The notes under the pieces were generated by a model, which saw only the letters and a list, made by a program, of their open reading frames with translations, searched no databases and had not been told where the DNA came from. Made by a program: the position numbers and the translations under genes. Source: Cryptomeria japonica (lineage: Eukaryota > Streptophyta > Pinopsida > Cupressales > Cupressaceae). Taken from it: a stretch of DNA of 64,000 bases. The DNA lies in assembly GCF_030272615.1 (NCBI RefSeq), contig NC_081405.1, positions 27,422,272 through 27,486,271 on the forward strand. Reading direction: 5' to 3'. Positions 1-10,911 of this stretch are shown here, in pieces; position 1 is the first letter of the stretch, and every line of letters starts with the position of its first letter.

Positions 1-2
1 GC

Positions 3-1181
3 TTACCAGAGACTTGTCAGTTGGCGGTGTCGCGGTCCTTCGGGACAGTGAGTGTAGTCACCACGGTACCAGTTCCTAGTTTCAAGCAGCCTCGGGCGAC
101 GATAGCCATGACACCACCACGGGTGGAGACCTTGGCGAGTGCAGAGGCTTCCATGGTGCACGAGGTGCCGGATGTGACAGGACAGGATGTGCCAGGGTTG
201 CCCGGATATATGCAGGAGGCAATGACAGCAGCAGGAACTCTTCATGATGACCTCACTAACTGGTTGAGCCGTTACCAGATGGCACCCATGGCACCAGGAG
301 AGGCCACTCTATCCCCAGGGCGGACCACGTATTCCTTGGATGTCATTGACCTCGAGGAAGGGAGTTCCCCGAGCAGCAGGGCAGTTCAAAGGATTGCTTC
401 ACCCCCTGTGGTGGTAGTAACCAGTCCGTACAGAGCAAAGGAGGTGCCCGTGGGAAGTCAGCAGGGTGCAGAGTTGGAGCAGTTTATTATGAAGATGACT
501 CTGGGAGCACAGCGGCTTGTGTCATCTGCCACGCTCCAGGCCGATGCGACCATGGTTGAGCGGATGGAAGGGTTGTTGACCTTTGCCCGCACGGGATGCC
601 GAGCTGAGTTTGAGAGGTGTTTTGAGTGTGCCGGATGGCCGGACACGAAGAGCCTGGCGATGCTGGAGGCCTGGCGCCTCACTGAGGGGGTTGGCGAGAC
701 CCAGATGCAGTCGTTGGTGAGAGAGGTAGAGCAGGCCTTCCGTGAAGGTTATCTGGAGCTTCAGAGGTCACAACAGACGGCAACTACAATTGAGGCTTTG
801 AGGGTGGCAGCAGTAACAGCTCAGGAGGAGCTGGCTACCAGGTTTCGCGAGCTAGAGGCTACCATGGCACAGAACCAAGCAACGATGGACATTTTAGTAG
901 CAGAGAAGTCTGCCTTGCTGATACAGTTGGAAGAGGAGAGGGCCTCGAGGGAGCTGTTGGAGACTCAGTTGGTCAGTGCCCTGGAAAATGTGGACAAGAA
1001 GGATAAGGAGGTGCTCGAGGCAGCCTATATGGTAAAGACTGCTATGGAGCGGCAGATGGTCGCGGAACTGGATCTCAAGAGGAGGACAGAGCAGGTGTAT
1101 GAGCTCCGTGGGCGCTTGGCGTCCACTGCTACACCACAACCGGCGCCTTCTTCATCAGGGACGCCTTCTGCACTTCCTTAG
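3..1181 (+). pseudogene. Coiled-coil ORF at the 3' end of an LTR retrotransposon (partial, cut by window edge)
   Basis: The frame is open from the left edge to a TAG at 1179-1181, so the true start is outside the window; the first in-frame ATG is near 109. About 390 codons are visible. The first third is Pro/Thr/Ser-rich. The second half, from about codon 250, is strongly predicted by eye to be a coiled coil (repeated E, L, A, R and Q heptads), ending in a Ser/Pro tail. It stops about 90 bp before a polypurine tract and an LTR, so it occupies the position of a third ORF, where env-like genes sit in some Ty3 elements. A diverged homologue with the same tail is at 14342-14850 on the other strand. 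I see no zinc knuckle, protease or RT signature. Function unknown; a structural or Gag-like role is a guess. The frame is intact over the visible part. Confidence 0.6.
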
Positions 1182-1235
1182 TTTTTTCTTCTTCTGGATT
1201 TTTGCGAGCTCCATGTATTCTCCATTTTGTTGTAA

Positions 1236-1272
1236 GTCGCCTGGAGACGACTTTTCTTTTTGGGGGGGATGA
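1236..1272 (+). other. Palindrome plus polypurine tract before LTR
   Basis: GTCGCCTGGAGACGAC (1236-1251) is an imperfect inverted repeat. It is followed by CTTTTCTTTTT and a G7 polypurine run just before the LTR, the site where plus-strand DNA synthesis starts in LTR elements. The same arrangement occurs at 14252-14288 (opposite strand), 29138-29176, 32235-32271 and 40560-40597. Confidence 0.7.
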
Positions 1273-1533
1273 TGTTAGCCGCATTATTGTATACGGGAAT
1301 AAGAATAGTTAATTAAGTCGTAATTGGGTTTGTTAGTTGGCAACCGAGGGGTGGCAGTTGCGGTGCGACGGTTGGCGCTCGCACCCCCTCGGTATCTTTA
1401 TATACTCCTGATTGTAACTTGTGAAGGACACGAATTATGAATGGAATAATATATCTGATACTTGTCTGATATCTATGGCATTGTTCTGCATTACGTACTT
1501 TATGCTTTAAGTATTCACCCGAGAGGGCAAACA
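1273..1533 (+). mobile_element. 3' LTR of short-LTR Ty3-type element (261 bp)
   Basis: Starts TGTTAGCC after the polypurine tract and ends CAAACA. It contains a TATA-like TTTATATACTCC near 1397. Diverged relatives are at 13984-14251 (minus), 43809-44118 and, more distantly, 29177-29521, 32272-34050 and 40598-40942. The 5' LTR is outside the window, so the target duplication cannot be checked. Confidence 0.7.
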
Positions 1534-3772
1534 ACCAGATCAAATACATTGGGAAATCTAGTGATTAAGGAAAGTCTTGAGATCCTCAGCATAATCGATA
1601 TCCTTGGCACAATCAATATCTTCAGCATATTGACGTATTGCTTCAGATATTTCAGTTGTAATTCTGTATTAATTCAACAATATCAGAGATATTGTTTTGT
1701 ACTTCTGTAATTTTAAATTCTGATCCAAAAAAATAACATATAATAGAGCCATTCATTTGTCAACAAATTTTTCTCCACTTGAGGCTTGTGTTAGTTACTT
1801 TCCTCCTATCCCATTTGATGTATGCCTTGGAAGGTCAATAGGACTGGAAGAAGGGTATGTAAAGGTAGATAATGCAGCAAATACCATAGATAAGGTAAGA
1901 CAAATCCATCTTAAAGTTCAAGAAAGAGTCCGAGTCTAAGCAAGATACAAATGTTTCCGCGATCAACATCAAGTTGAGCACAAATGCCAAGTGGGTGATA
2001 ATTGGCAAAGATTGATAAGATGAACAATATAATAATGGAAATAAGACAAAATAAAATAGAGATCACACACCACAAATTTTTATTGGTTGCTTCAAATTTA
2101 CACATAATAGATATAAGAGCATCTTGCTACACAAATATCCCTTGTGTGGTGTGTTCTCTATTCAACCATCAAGAATTTACAAAATATATTTCCCTTCAAA
2201 TATAACTATAAGGATTCAACAATCAAGAATTAAAAATTAAAAAAAACTTGTTTTTAACCTTGGAGCAAATTTGGTGGAAAACCTAATTTTCCAAATAAAT
2301 CCCTCAAATCTGCTCCAAATGGCCTCAAATTTAGACTATAGCTGCTTCAATATATCCTCGATCAACATGCTATAAATAAATTAAAATCACCAAATGGAAA
2401 AGAGATATGCCCTTCATAATATGACCTCTCATATTTTCTTACTTTGTCGGGGCCGAGATCATGCTCTAGTACTACTTGATAAGACCCCCACATATAGTAG
2501 GGGAAATAAGACAAAGAATAGCAATCACACACCACATAAGAGATGTTTGTGGATCAAGATGCCCTAATATTCAATATATGTAGAAATAAAATAAACCCTT
2601 GAGGTAGGGTAACTCCATACAATATTCCTTATAGAAGATGCTACACCATGCTATGTCTCCAAGAGGTCCTAAACATAATATCATACTTAACACATACCCT
2701 TACAATGATAATCACCTTCCTTATATAGACCTCCTAATAACATAATGTAGGGGTAAACCACTAAACACATGATGCATCCCAATTACCTAATATAATTCAT
2801 GACCCAATATAGCTAACTTAAGAGATGTGTGCCACATGTTGGAATCTCCATCCATTTATATACATTATAATATCATATCCCTAGGTACATAACAAAGATA
2901 GACTTCATAGCCTCAAACAAACTCAATTCATTAAGATATGGTTCATTTTATACCATAGAGCAAGTGGGTAATAACGTTTTTAGAATGTACTTGCCTAAGT
3001 ATTTGAAGATTTTCTCCATAGTTAATGTTGACAAGTTGAGATTATTTGAAGCTTTGTCGCTTGATAAATAAGATGATATTATGCCACACACGAAAGATTT
3101 TGCACTTGTGGAATATGAAGAAATAGAAACTGATATTATCCTCAACAAGGTATGACAAACCCAACAAGATGAGCATGAAGTGTGGTTGGTAGGTTAGAAA
3201 GGGCAACTACAAAGCAAGGAAAAATTGGTTCTAGAAATAAGGAAAAGAAATTTCCATATTTGATCAATCCCTCAGCTTTTAGGACCAGAAGCCTCCTAGT
3301 GGAAGAGGTATAATCCGAAAATTGAGTCACATACATTGGACCAATGGAGTCAAGTTGGAAACCACTAATTAGGACTTGCACTTGGGAGAATGTTTGCCTC
3401 CAAAATGAAAAAAAAATGATGCAAGATAGTTGGCCAAGTGGTTAGGAAGGTGTAAGGGGTGGTCAAAAACATCCTAAAAATCTTCATTTCAATTTGTTGA
3501 TGTCAAACCTTAGGAGAAAAGTAAGAATAGAAAATTCGTCACTTAGACCAATGACAAACACACAAATGGCAAACTCATTGCAAACCAATGAACAATAAAT
3601 TCAAAAAGTAATGATCATACTCTTATGTAGGTAGTGCATCGAAGATGAAGAGTTTTAAGCATTTGAATTAACTTAACTACACATGGCTTTCTAGTGGGCA
3701 TCGCAGGCTGGAAGGAATCTATTTGTTGTTAGTTCACAAATGTGCAAGGGTTGATTCATTGTACAAACATGC
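1534..3772. other. AT-rich intronic DNA, no gene seen
   Basis: No coding signature could be supported here. A short phrase with AAATAAGACAAA and ATCACACACCACA occurs twice (near 2040-2080 and 2505-2545), suggesting an old repeat. By position this is intron of the minus-strand ABCG gene. Confidence 0.4.
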
Positions 3773-4396
3773 ATTTATACCAAAGTTCCCAGACTCGGAC
3801 TCGGCTCGGACTCGGCAAGGCCCACTTGACTCGTGACTCGGCTATGACTCGGCAACGACTCGGCAATGACTCGGCAAAATAAAAAAACCCTTGAAATTAA
3901 GAGATTTTTAACAATTTAAAACTTGTTTCATGCACCCATTATTGAATAAAGCCCAATTATAATGTGTGCTAGCTTGTTATGCCATGAAAGGCATGCTGGT
4001 AGAGTATCTACTTGTTTGGGGCTTCTGTTTAATATTTTCTTTGGCCAAATTGAAATTTTGGGAGCACCAACATGAGACATCATGAACATCTTTACTTGGA
4101 AACTGTAAGGAGTGCTTGTGTATGGTAGCATTAAATAGTGTGCTTGTTGAACTTAGGTTTTACCTTGGGACTATAGTTGACCTTGGTCTTTCTTGGACCT
4201 CTTAGTTTTTAGGCTATATATATGTTGGATGGAAGGGGGAATTGTGAGGCCAGAAGGGTTTGAAAATATGCTCCTCAGAGACATGTCCCTTGCCAAAAAT
4301 AACCTTGTGCCCCATGGGGGAATTTTTTGGGATGTGGGGACATGTAGGAAATGCCCCCAACTCACCCCCTTTTTTCAAAATTTTAAGAAACATCCC

Positions 4397-4970
4397 TGTT
4401 GTGAGGTACTCACACATCGCCCCATTGCAAATGAAGACCCCCACTTTTTGCTTTCTAGGGTTAGCTCTTTTAGTTTTGTTGTTGGTCGTTTTAGTGTCTT
4501 AGCCTTTGCATTGAAGGGATTGAGTTTCTCAAAGGTCATCAAATCAGGTGGATCTCCTCAAGGTGGAGTGAAGGAGGTTAGGTCAGTTGAGTGATTAGGG
4601 GTTATTTAGATCATTCCTAGGGTTTTTGTGTATTATCTAGTCACGCTTCAAGTTGCTAAATCAAACCTTGGTTGAATGCATAGTGTCCTCCTAGGTCCCG
4701 TCCCTTACATCAAGGTCAGAGTGAACTCGCCTTAAAAGTCTGGAATGTCATCCTAATCCTGAAATGGCCTGAAATTTGACTAAGTCTGGAAATTTGAAGG
4801 ATCCTCCAAAAACTAGATTTTGCATTATAACTCATGGAGGTCCGAAACCACTCTCAAACATTGACAATATATATGGAATATAACTTAAAGTATAAGAAAG
4901 AGAAAAAGACATAAGGACTCTTTCTTATACTTAAATGTTATATTCCATATATGAATCCTAACGGAGAGAC
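4397..4970 (+). mobile_element. Captured fragment of a giant LTR (5' end) inside the hAT element
   Basis: Begins TGTTGTGAGG...CACACATCGCCCC, the start signature of the giant LTR family. About 300 bp later it matches the stretch found at 26120-26340 (opposite strand), 33320-33560 and 51005-51240. It stops abruptly at the hAT 3' subterminal repeats and has no LTR end or TSD of its own, which fits capture rather than insertion. Confidence 0.65.
4869..4953. repeat. Foldback inverted repeat (about 34-bp arms)
   Basis: Arms begin ATATATGGAATATAAC and end CTCTTTCTTATACTTAAATG...ATATAT, with a short spacer (about 16 bp). Related foldbacks are at 26128-26182 and 33492-33539 in the same sequence context. 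Confidence 0.75.
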
Positions 4971-5539
4971 TAACTTGTCAAACAAGTCAAAACATTGACC
5001 TGTCGTGGCCGAGTCTTGGAGCTTGGACTTGACGAGTTTTGCCATAACTCGCCGAGTCCGAGTCCCGAGTCAGCAAAACTCACCGAGCTTGGCTCAACTC
5101 GCCAACTCGGCGAACTCGCCTGACTCGCGGCAAGTTTGGGAACTCTGATTTATACTCATGGAGTGGACTTGCATGGAGATATCAGGATTTTCATAGTGTT
5201 TGGAGATAGAGCAGGTATGAAGGGATTACATATGCTTCTTGTTAGCTCCAATAATCTGTCTTGGAGTCGTAACACTTGTAAATCACCTCTGATCGTGTGA
5301 CATGAGGAGTGTATATGCACTCTTTCTAGAGCTTTCTCCCCATTTAATGGTTCATCCAATGGTCTGATGGTGTTCTTGTCTCTTTTGTGTGGTTGTTGAT
5401 CTCTTTCATGCATATTTTGAATTTTCATATGTTTGCTCTATTTTGAGCATGATTGATTCATTGTACATGATCACATATTACAATGTTGAGTGAACGATTG
5501 TACTAAGAAGAGCTTTTAGTATCCATTGTAGTTGAGAGA

Positions 5540-6180
5540 TTGAGGTATAGCTTTAACTCTTTACTGACCACTTGCAATCTAGAAACCGATACCTACAAGT
5601 GGAATCAAGTAGTGAGAATGCAAGGGGATTTTAATGCTCAAGTAACTATTTTAGAGGGCCATATGGAGAGAGTTAAGAAGAATCAAACCTCAGTTAACCA
5701 ACAACAAAATGACAAGACTACAAGGACAAATTTTGGCCAAAAACAATCATCTGCCAATATGTTGGTAAGAGCTCTAGCCAAGAAATTTGGTATTGGAGAC
5801 AATGGAGAAGATGGATTTGACAAAGAACAGTTCTTTGCAGAAAGGCCATCAAAAGAGAAGGTAAAAACTGAACAAACTCAACAAAAGTTGAGAATAAAAT
5901 TGAAATTAAATCATTTGATGAGTAAGTAAATGTTAAATTATTAGATTCATGGATTAAACAAATGGAGATTTATTTTAGTATACATAATGTAAATGGGGTA
6001 TAAAGAATTCTTTTGCATGTCTCAAAATGTTTGGTAATGCACTTGTATGGTGGAAAAATTACTTGGGGAAAAAAACTGTCGTGTCTAAGTGAGGAGGGTT
6101 CAGGGATTTAGAATTTAGAAATTTTTATCTAATTGGGCATAAGATTAATCAGAAAATTAAGTGATTGTATTACAAACAAG
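5540..6180 (+). pseudogene. Ty3-type gag fragment (decayed)
   Basis: An open stretch of 129 codons (5540-5929) ends in a basic, low-complexity region. It is followed, across stops and frame changes, by a translation resembling the plant Ty3 Gag core: a D-W-I-K-Q-M-E-I-Y-F pattern near 5945-5980, then a W-W-like segment near 6040-6060. No LTR, protease or RT is visible next to it. It lies in the last visible intron of the ABCG gene. The call rests on family resemblance read by eye. Confidence 0.5.
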
Positions 6181-6548
6181 GTAGTGAGAAAAGTGTATAG
6201 GATTACAGATTATGGGATTCCAGCAATAGGCCATATTGGGCATGGACATAGAGGAGGATGTACTCACCAAATATAACAGAGCACTCCACACCCATATGCA
6301 AAGAAGGGCGATTATTATACACTTAGAAGTTGTAAATTTCTAATATTGAAGCCTAATATAGTTTTATTGAATGTGAAATTGCCTATTCAATAAAATTACT
6401 AGTAGACATCATAGTTTATTTATTAGAAAAAAGGTACACGTTTAAGTAAAAACAGTATGGCTTGAGCTGCAAGGTGAGATGACCATTCACAAGACATACT
6501 TCTTCAAGTAAGGCTAGTCAGCTAAATGAAGAGCAAGGTACAACTCAC

Positions 6549-6682
6549 ATTTTTGCATTTGCTATCATATATGCCTCAAGAGCCCAACGTGAATAGTTTG
6601 CTTTCATGAGATGCTTCATAATTCCAACCGGCTCTTTCTGAGTTGCTAGCAGAACGGAAATAACAGGAAAAAGCACAGAACA
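6549..6682 (-). CDS. ABCG24-like: ABCG exon: late membrane-domain segment
   Basis: Encodes CSVLFPVISVLLATQ, followed by a segment ending WALEAYMIANAK, matching the family's penultimate conserved block before the final Y-G-V-W-L-I-T-R-C-type exon. Acceptor GACAG and donor GTGAGT are good. The last codon is split after two bases. No following exon is found between 6548 and 1. Confidence 0.85.
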
Positions 6683-6782
6683 CTGTCAAAAACAGAAAAT
6701 AACTGTTAGTTCATATGAAAAGAAACCATGTACCAATGCATGATTATACTTGAAGAAACGAATAGGTGATACGATAGCCCAC

Positions 6783-7072
6783 CAGCTGAGCTGATCCCGG
6801 ATTGAGAGTTATGGCAAATATGTAAGCAATTCCTTCCACACAATAAACCATTACAAGTGTCACAATATAATTTGCTGCAAATGTTGATCGTGGATTGTTA
6901 AAAAAATAGAACATGGAGAGATAAACGAGTGGCTTAATCACTGTATTGAAGTGATCAATACTATCTTTGGCAGCAAAATATGCTACTCTGTTCATTCCAG
7001 CAGCACTCTCTCTCCAGTAATGCATTTTATCCTGAGAAAATGTTCTCAATGCTGCTATCATGCACAGAAGAG
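6783..7072 (-). CDS. ABCG24-like: ABCG exon: membrane-domain core
   Basis: Encodes [20 protein letters not shown], then the conserved [20 protein letters not shown] and a hydrophobic helix pair. Acceptor ATGCAG; donor CTG|GTGGGC. The phase agrees with both neighbours. The F-N-N-P-R-S block is characteristic of the ABCG24/28 group. Confidence 0.92.
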
Positions 7073-7335
7073 CTGCATATCAACAACAAAGATAAAAAGA
7101 AGTCAAAATACTTTATTCTAGATGTTTGAATCCAGAGCCTAATAATGCTTCATTGACCATATTCAAGGTGAAATGTTCTGAATAGCATTATCAGATAAAG
7201 TGCTGATCAAACAACAACAATAATTTCATGCTAAATGGCATGAAGGAACAAGAAACCACATCTAAAGCACATTAAACAAACTAAAGAGAGCTTTTGTCCT
7301 CAGGGCTCAGCTTCTAAGTATGGTTTGGTATTTAC

Positions 7336-7484
7336 ACATTGAAATTATCGTATATGTGTACCCAGCAAATCCAAAGTCCTCATCCTTTACTTTAGCCAGA
7401 ATTCCCATAAATATTCCACAAAGCAATAAAATAAGGTAATCTTGTGCTTGTACCCTGGCATCCCGGAAACGCTGTTTGGCAACT
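7336..7484 (-). CDS. ABCG24-like: ABCG exon: first helices of the membrane domain
   Basis: Encodes [20 protein letters not shown] followed by G-I-L-A-K-V and a GYTYTIIS end. It is the transition from linker to first membrane helix. Acceptor CACCAG; donor ATGT|GTAAAT. Arg and Ser codons split over the two junctions are restored correctly. Confidence 0.9.
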
Positions 7485-7600
7485 CTGGTGACATCAGACA
7501 AACAGTTGTGAATTAGTAATCAAGAATTTCACCAAAAGATGTCATTGACTGAAAGATTGGTCATAAAATTTGTTCTATGTTCCTTTAAACAATGCATTAC

Positions 7601-8074
7601 CTCCGTAAAAAGAGTATAAATTGTTTGAAGAAACTTGGAGTCTGACGATTAGAAAAATCTTTTACCCTTAAGAAGCTATGCCTAATGCTATCCCACTTTA
7701 ACTCAATGTTACACCACACCTCTTCCCATAGATCCTGTCCAAAAGTTTTTATGTTTCCATTGTCAGAACTAGAAGGGTTGTTATTTGTATTACTGCCTCT
7801 TGCAGAAGCTTTCTGTAAGTCTACTGGAATCTCATAACCATTACTGTACAACCATTTGATAGGAAGATCATTGCACTCAAAATTTGGATTTCCATCAGGC
7901 TTTACGATCCCCTCTAAGATATCCATAAAGTGGTCGGGTGGATTGATACGATCAGGGACATTAATTCCAAGGCTTGAAAAGTATTTTTCAATTTCGTCTG
8001 CCGGTCCAAGATACACCGTGCATCCACCTTTAGCCAGCAGCATTATATCATCAAACATCTTGAACAATCCGTAG
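7601..8074 (-). CDS. ABCG24-like: ABCG exon: end of ATPase domain and linker to membrane domain
   Basis: Starts in the H-loop region (HQPS-YGLF when joined to the previous exon). It continues with GGCTVYLGPADEIEKYFSSL and NPPDHFMDILEG, both standard for ABCG proteins, then a Ser/Asn-rich variable linker (GSNTNNNPSSSDNG) and the FKQFILFLRR block entering the membrane domain. Confidence 0.92.
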
Positions 8075-8365
8075 CTGAGAAAATAAACAAAATTTATGTT
8101 ACATAACTTGAAAGGAAACAGAGAATCAAATTAAGAAAACTGGCATCCAGTCTTGCAAAATATTCAAGGAAAGAACAAGAAGACTAGTTCTTGTAAAAGT
8201 AAAACCACAAATGGCAAAAGGAATTTGTGAAAGGTTTCTCCATGTGATTCCATATTTGAACAAAATTCGTAGACTTTCACTTGACTGATCTTTCCAACTT
8301 CTCCCTCCTCTCACCAAGGCAATTCAATAAAATGTAAATCACAGCTGAAATTCTTCTGAAATTAC

Positions 8366-8662
8366 CTTGGTTGATGAAGTACCATAGATATGTTCACTCC
8401 AGCTAAAGCTTCACGCCGAAGAGCTTTTAGTAGCAATTGCGAAGAAGTACTGTCTAAACCAGATGTTGGTTCATCTAAGATCAAAAGAGAAGGTTCCATC
8501 ACCATCTCAAGACCAACATTTACTCGTTTTCTCTGTCCTCCAGAGATTCCTCGCTTTTCCACTGTACCAACTAGTGAGTCTCGCACAGACTGCAACCCCA
8601 AAGCTTCGATGACACGTTCAACAATGAAAACTTTTTCTTCTTCTGGCATGCTAACAGGAAGC
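8366..8662 (-). CDS. ABCG24-like: ABCG exon: signature and Walker B motifs
   Basis: Contains the ABC signature [15 protein letters not shown], Walker B LLILDEP followed by TSGLD (D-loop), and the H-loop MVLHQP at the end. All residues needed for ATP hydrolysis are present. Acceptor TTTGTAG, donor CCAAG|GTAATT. Confidence 0.95.
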
Positions 8663-9182
8663 CTACAAACATTATGTATATTATCATGTGAGTCACTAAG
8701 AATATAAACCATACAAACATAAAAATTCAATTCTTGAAAAGCAAAAGCTATTTTATCAAACAGAAAGATTGGGCAACCCTACAAATTTCTCTATTCAACA
8801 TTCGAAAACAACCTATTAAAGAATCACTGAAAGCATACTTAATAACACATCCTCATTCCATATGATTTCAATTTCAAAAACAATGACAAAAGGTTTTAAA
8901 ATAAGTTCAAGACTCATGTCAACTATTTAGTTTATCAACATTTCTCATCAAAGATAATGCCGATCACAAATAGCATTAGCAATATATCTATAAGGTGGCA
9001 CAAACAAAAATGCTCGTGAGAAAGTGCTTGTTATGCAAATAACAAGAAACAGAAAGGAAGAAAGGGACTTGAAAGTCAATAGCAGCAAAAACAGTCTTTA
9101 CGGCCAAGCTAGTGCATAGCTATTGCAGAAAAGATGTACAAACAGAAAAATATATAAAATTAAAAAATGGAGGAGAGTGTAC

Positions 9183-10099
9183 CTGCATCTAGCACTAAAC
9201 CAAAGATTCTCCTCTACTGTCAAGTTGCCATGTACAATATCATCTTGTGGAACAAAACCAATTATTTTCTTGTATGAATATATTGACTCTGGCTTTCCAT
9301 TAATAAGGACAGAACCTGTCACAACACAGCCCGTCGCCTTGCCAGCCAAAGCATTCAAAAATGTAGTCTTTCCAGCACCAGAAGGACCCATAACAGCAGC
9401 AATACGTCCTGGCATCAGTTTTCCAGTCACATTCCTCAAAATTTTCTTTCCATTCCCTTTAAGAGTGAGGCTGAGATCTTTGAAAGAAACTTCAATTTGA
9501 GGCCGACTTTTAATCCCACCTAAAGTAGCTTTTGAAATGGCATCCATCAAAGTCAAGTGATTTGTCTGTGTCATCTTTTCCTTTTCTATTTCACCATAAG
9601 CATACTCAAAAAGATGAATACGACTATGGCCAATATGATGCTTATTTGCTTTGTGATGATTAACATTAGGATCAATAAAAGCTAACGAAGGATCCTTCTT
9701 AGGATCCTCCTCCTGGTCAGCAATATAAGAAGGTTGTATCTCATACAGATCTCTTAATTCTACAGATGATTTTTGTTCCACATTTTCTTCAGGAATAGTT
9801 GACAGATGAACAAATGAAACATCATCTGAGAGAAGTGGTCCAGAAGGAGCCAAAGTCTCCTCTTCTTCAGGATTCTTACTAGATTGGATGCATGAAAATG
9901 TTCTACTCAGTTGTCTCTGACGTTTACTTGCCCAGCGTTTTCCAGCTTCTCTTGCTAATTGCCATCGCTCGCGTGCCCGCATGCTCTCCCTTGCAGACCT
10001 AGCTGCTGCTTCCCTGGCTTTGGCTCTTCTTCTTTCACGAATGACGAGCAATTGATCAGAACAGTTGTAGATGAGCAAAAGCAAGGTTATTATTATGAC
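9183..10099 (-). CDS. ABCG24-like: ABCG exon: membrane helix, linker, Walker A and Q-loop
   Basis: The largest exon (917 nt). It starts with a hydrophobic helix ending LLLIYNCSDQLLVIRERR, then a long basic Arg/Ala/Glu-rich stretch, a variable acidic linker, the conserved FKDLSLTLKG strand, Walker A GPSGAGKTTFLNALAG, and the Q-loop region GFVPQDDIVHGNLTVEENLW. Donor TGCAG|GTACAC. Confidence 0.95.
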
Positions 10100-10324
10100 C
10101 TGAATGATTTTCCAGCAAATGTATTAATGACAATATCAATTAAACATGCAATATTTATTATTGGTAACCACTTGCTAGTAGGAAGATCCACAGCATATAA
10201 ATGATCAAATACTGCAATGACAGTATTTCAGATTAGTTCTTATCTTCTTTACTACAATCTAGATTTAAGAAACACGATACACAGAACTTTGAGACGATTC
10301 CTGAATGAATAAGACATGACTTAC

Positions 10325-10398
10325 AATAAGCATCACGCCATAAGCTTGAATGTTTTGGTTAGTTGAATTTGGCTCGCAAGTTGTAAATGGATAGCATC
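10325..10398 (-). CDS. ABCG24-like: ABCG exon: end of Cys-rich domain
   Basis: A 74-nt exon encoding CYPFTTCEPNSTNQNIQAYG, then VMLI entering the membrane helix. Acceptor TTTGACAG, donor GTAAGT. Its first two bases complete the split codon of the 35-nt exon at 35886-35920, more than 25 kb away, giving a full match to the family pattern. Confidence 0.92.
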
Positions 10399-10867
10399 CT
10401 GTCAAATATCAGAGAAAATGTCTCATTTAGTCAAAGTTGAAAGTATATAGAATCATAGATAATGCATCCTTACTGATCTAATTCTTGGTTTGTATTTCAA
10501 CATTGAAGTATAAAATTAAACACATATTCCAAAATGATATAACAATGACCAGCATATTTATTGCATTAGAAGAATCATAATTTCTGTTGTATTTTCAAAG
10601 ATGTGCTTGCAAATATTTGTACCAATTTTAGTGTTCATAAACAACATCCATTTTGGCACATTGGCAATTTATGATTATTTTTCAGATATTAACATGTCAT
10701 CATTTCATCTTGAAGTATGTCAAATCTGGATTCAATATATTTCAGTATACAACATAAAATTCCTAACAAATTTTAACATAACCATATCAGAGCATACAAA
10801 AGGGAAAGCATTGAACATAATACATCTCTAATCCCTTTATAGAGGCCTTTCCGAGCCAACTTTCTTA

Positions 10868-10911
10868 GTATTTTCTTTCCTAAAGTTATATAACTTTAGG
10901 AAAGAAAATAC
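10868..10911. repeat. Perfect 44-bp palindrome
   Basis: Two 22-bp arms meet without any spacer: GTATTTTCTTTCC... to ...GGAAAGAAAATAC, with TTATATAA at the centre. AT-rich. It lies 0.5 kb inside the large intron. It could be a small foldback element or a cruciform-forming site; no TSD was recognised. Confidence 0.9.

Larger units (their letters stand above)
3781..5147. mobile_element. Non-autonomous hAT element, 1,367 bp, TSD ATTTATAC
   Basis: Flanked by a perfect 8-bp duplication, ATTTATAC (3773-3780 and 5148-5155). The ends are inverted: CAAAGTTCCCAGACT on the left and, read inward from the right, CAGAGTTCCCAAACT. An 8-bp TSD with CA(A/G)AG termini is the mark of the hAT superfamily. Just inside each end is a dense run of ACTCGG/CGAGTC motifs (3792-3877 and about 5010-5128), like the subterminal repeats bound by hAT transposases. 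No transposase is encoded. The interior carries a piece of a giant LTR (4397-4970). Relatives are at 27185-27399 and 32367-33827. Confidence 0.88.

Noticed and set aside
3-6548. Last ABCG exon encoding the family's Y-G-V-W-L-I-T-R-C block
   Set aside because: No minus-strand match was found by eye in any frame; it is assumed to lie left of the window.
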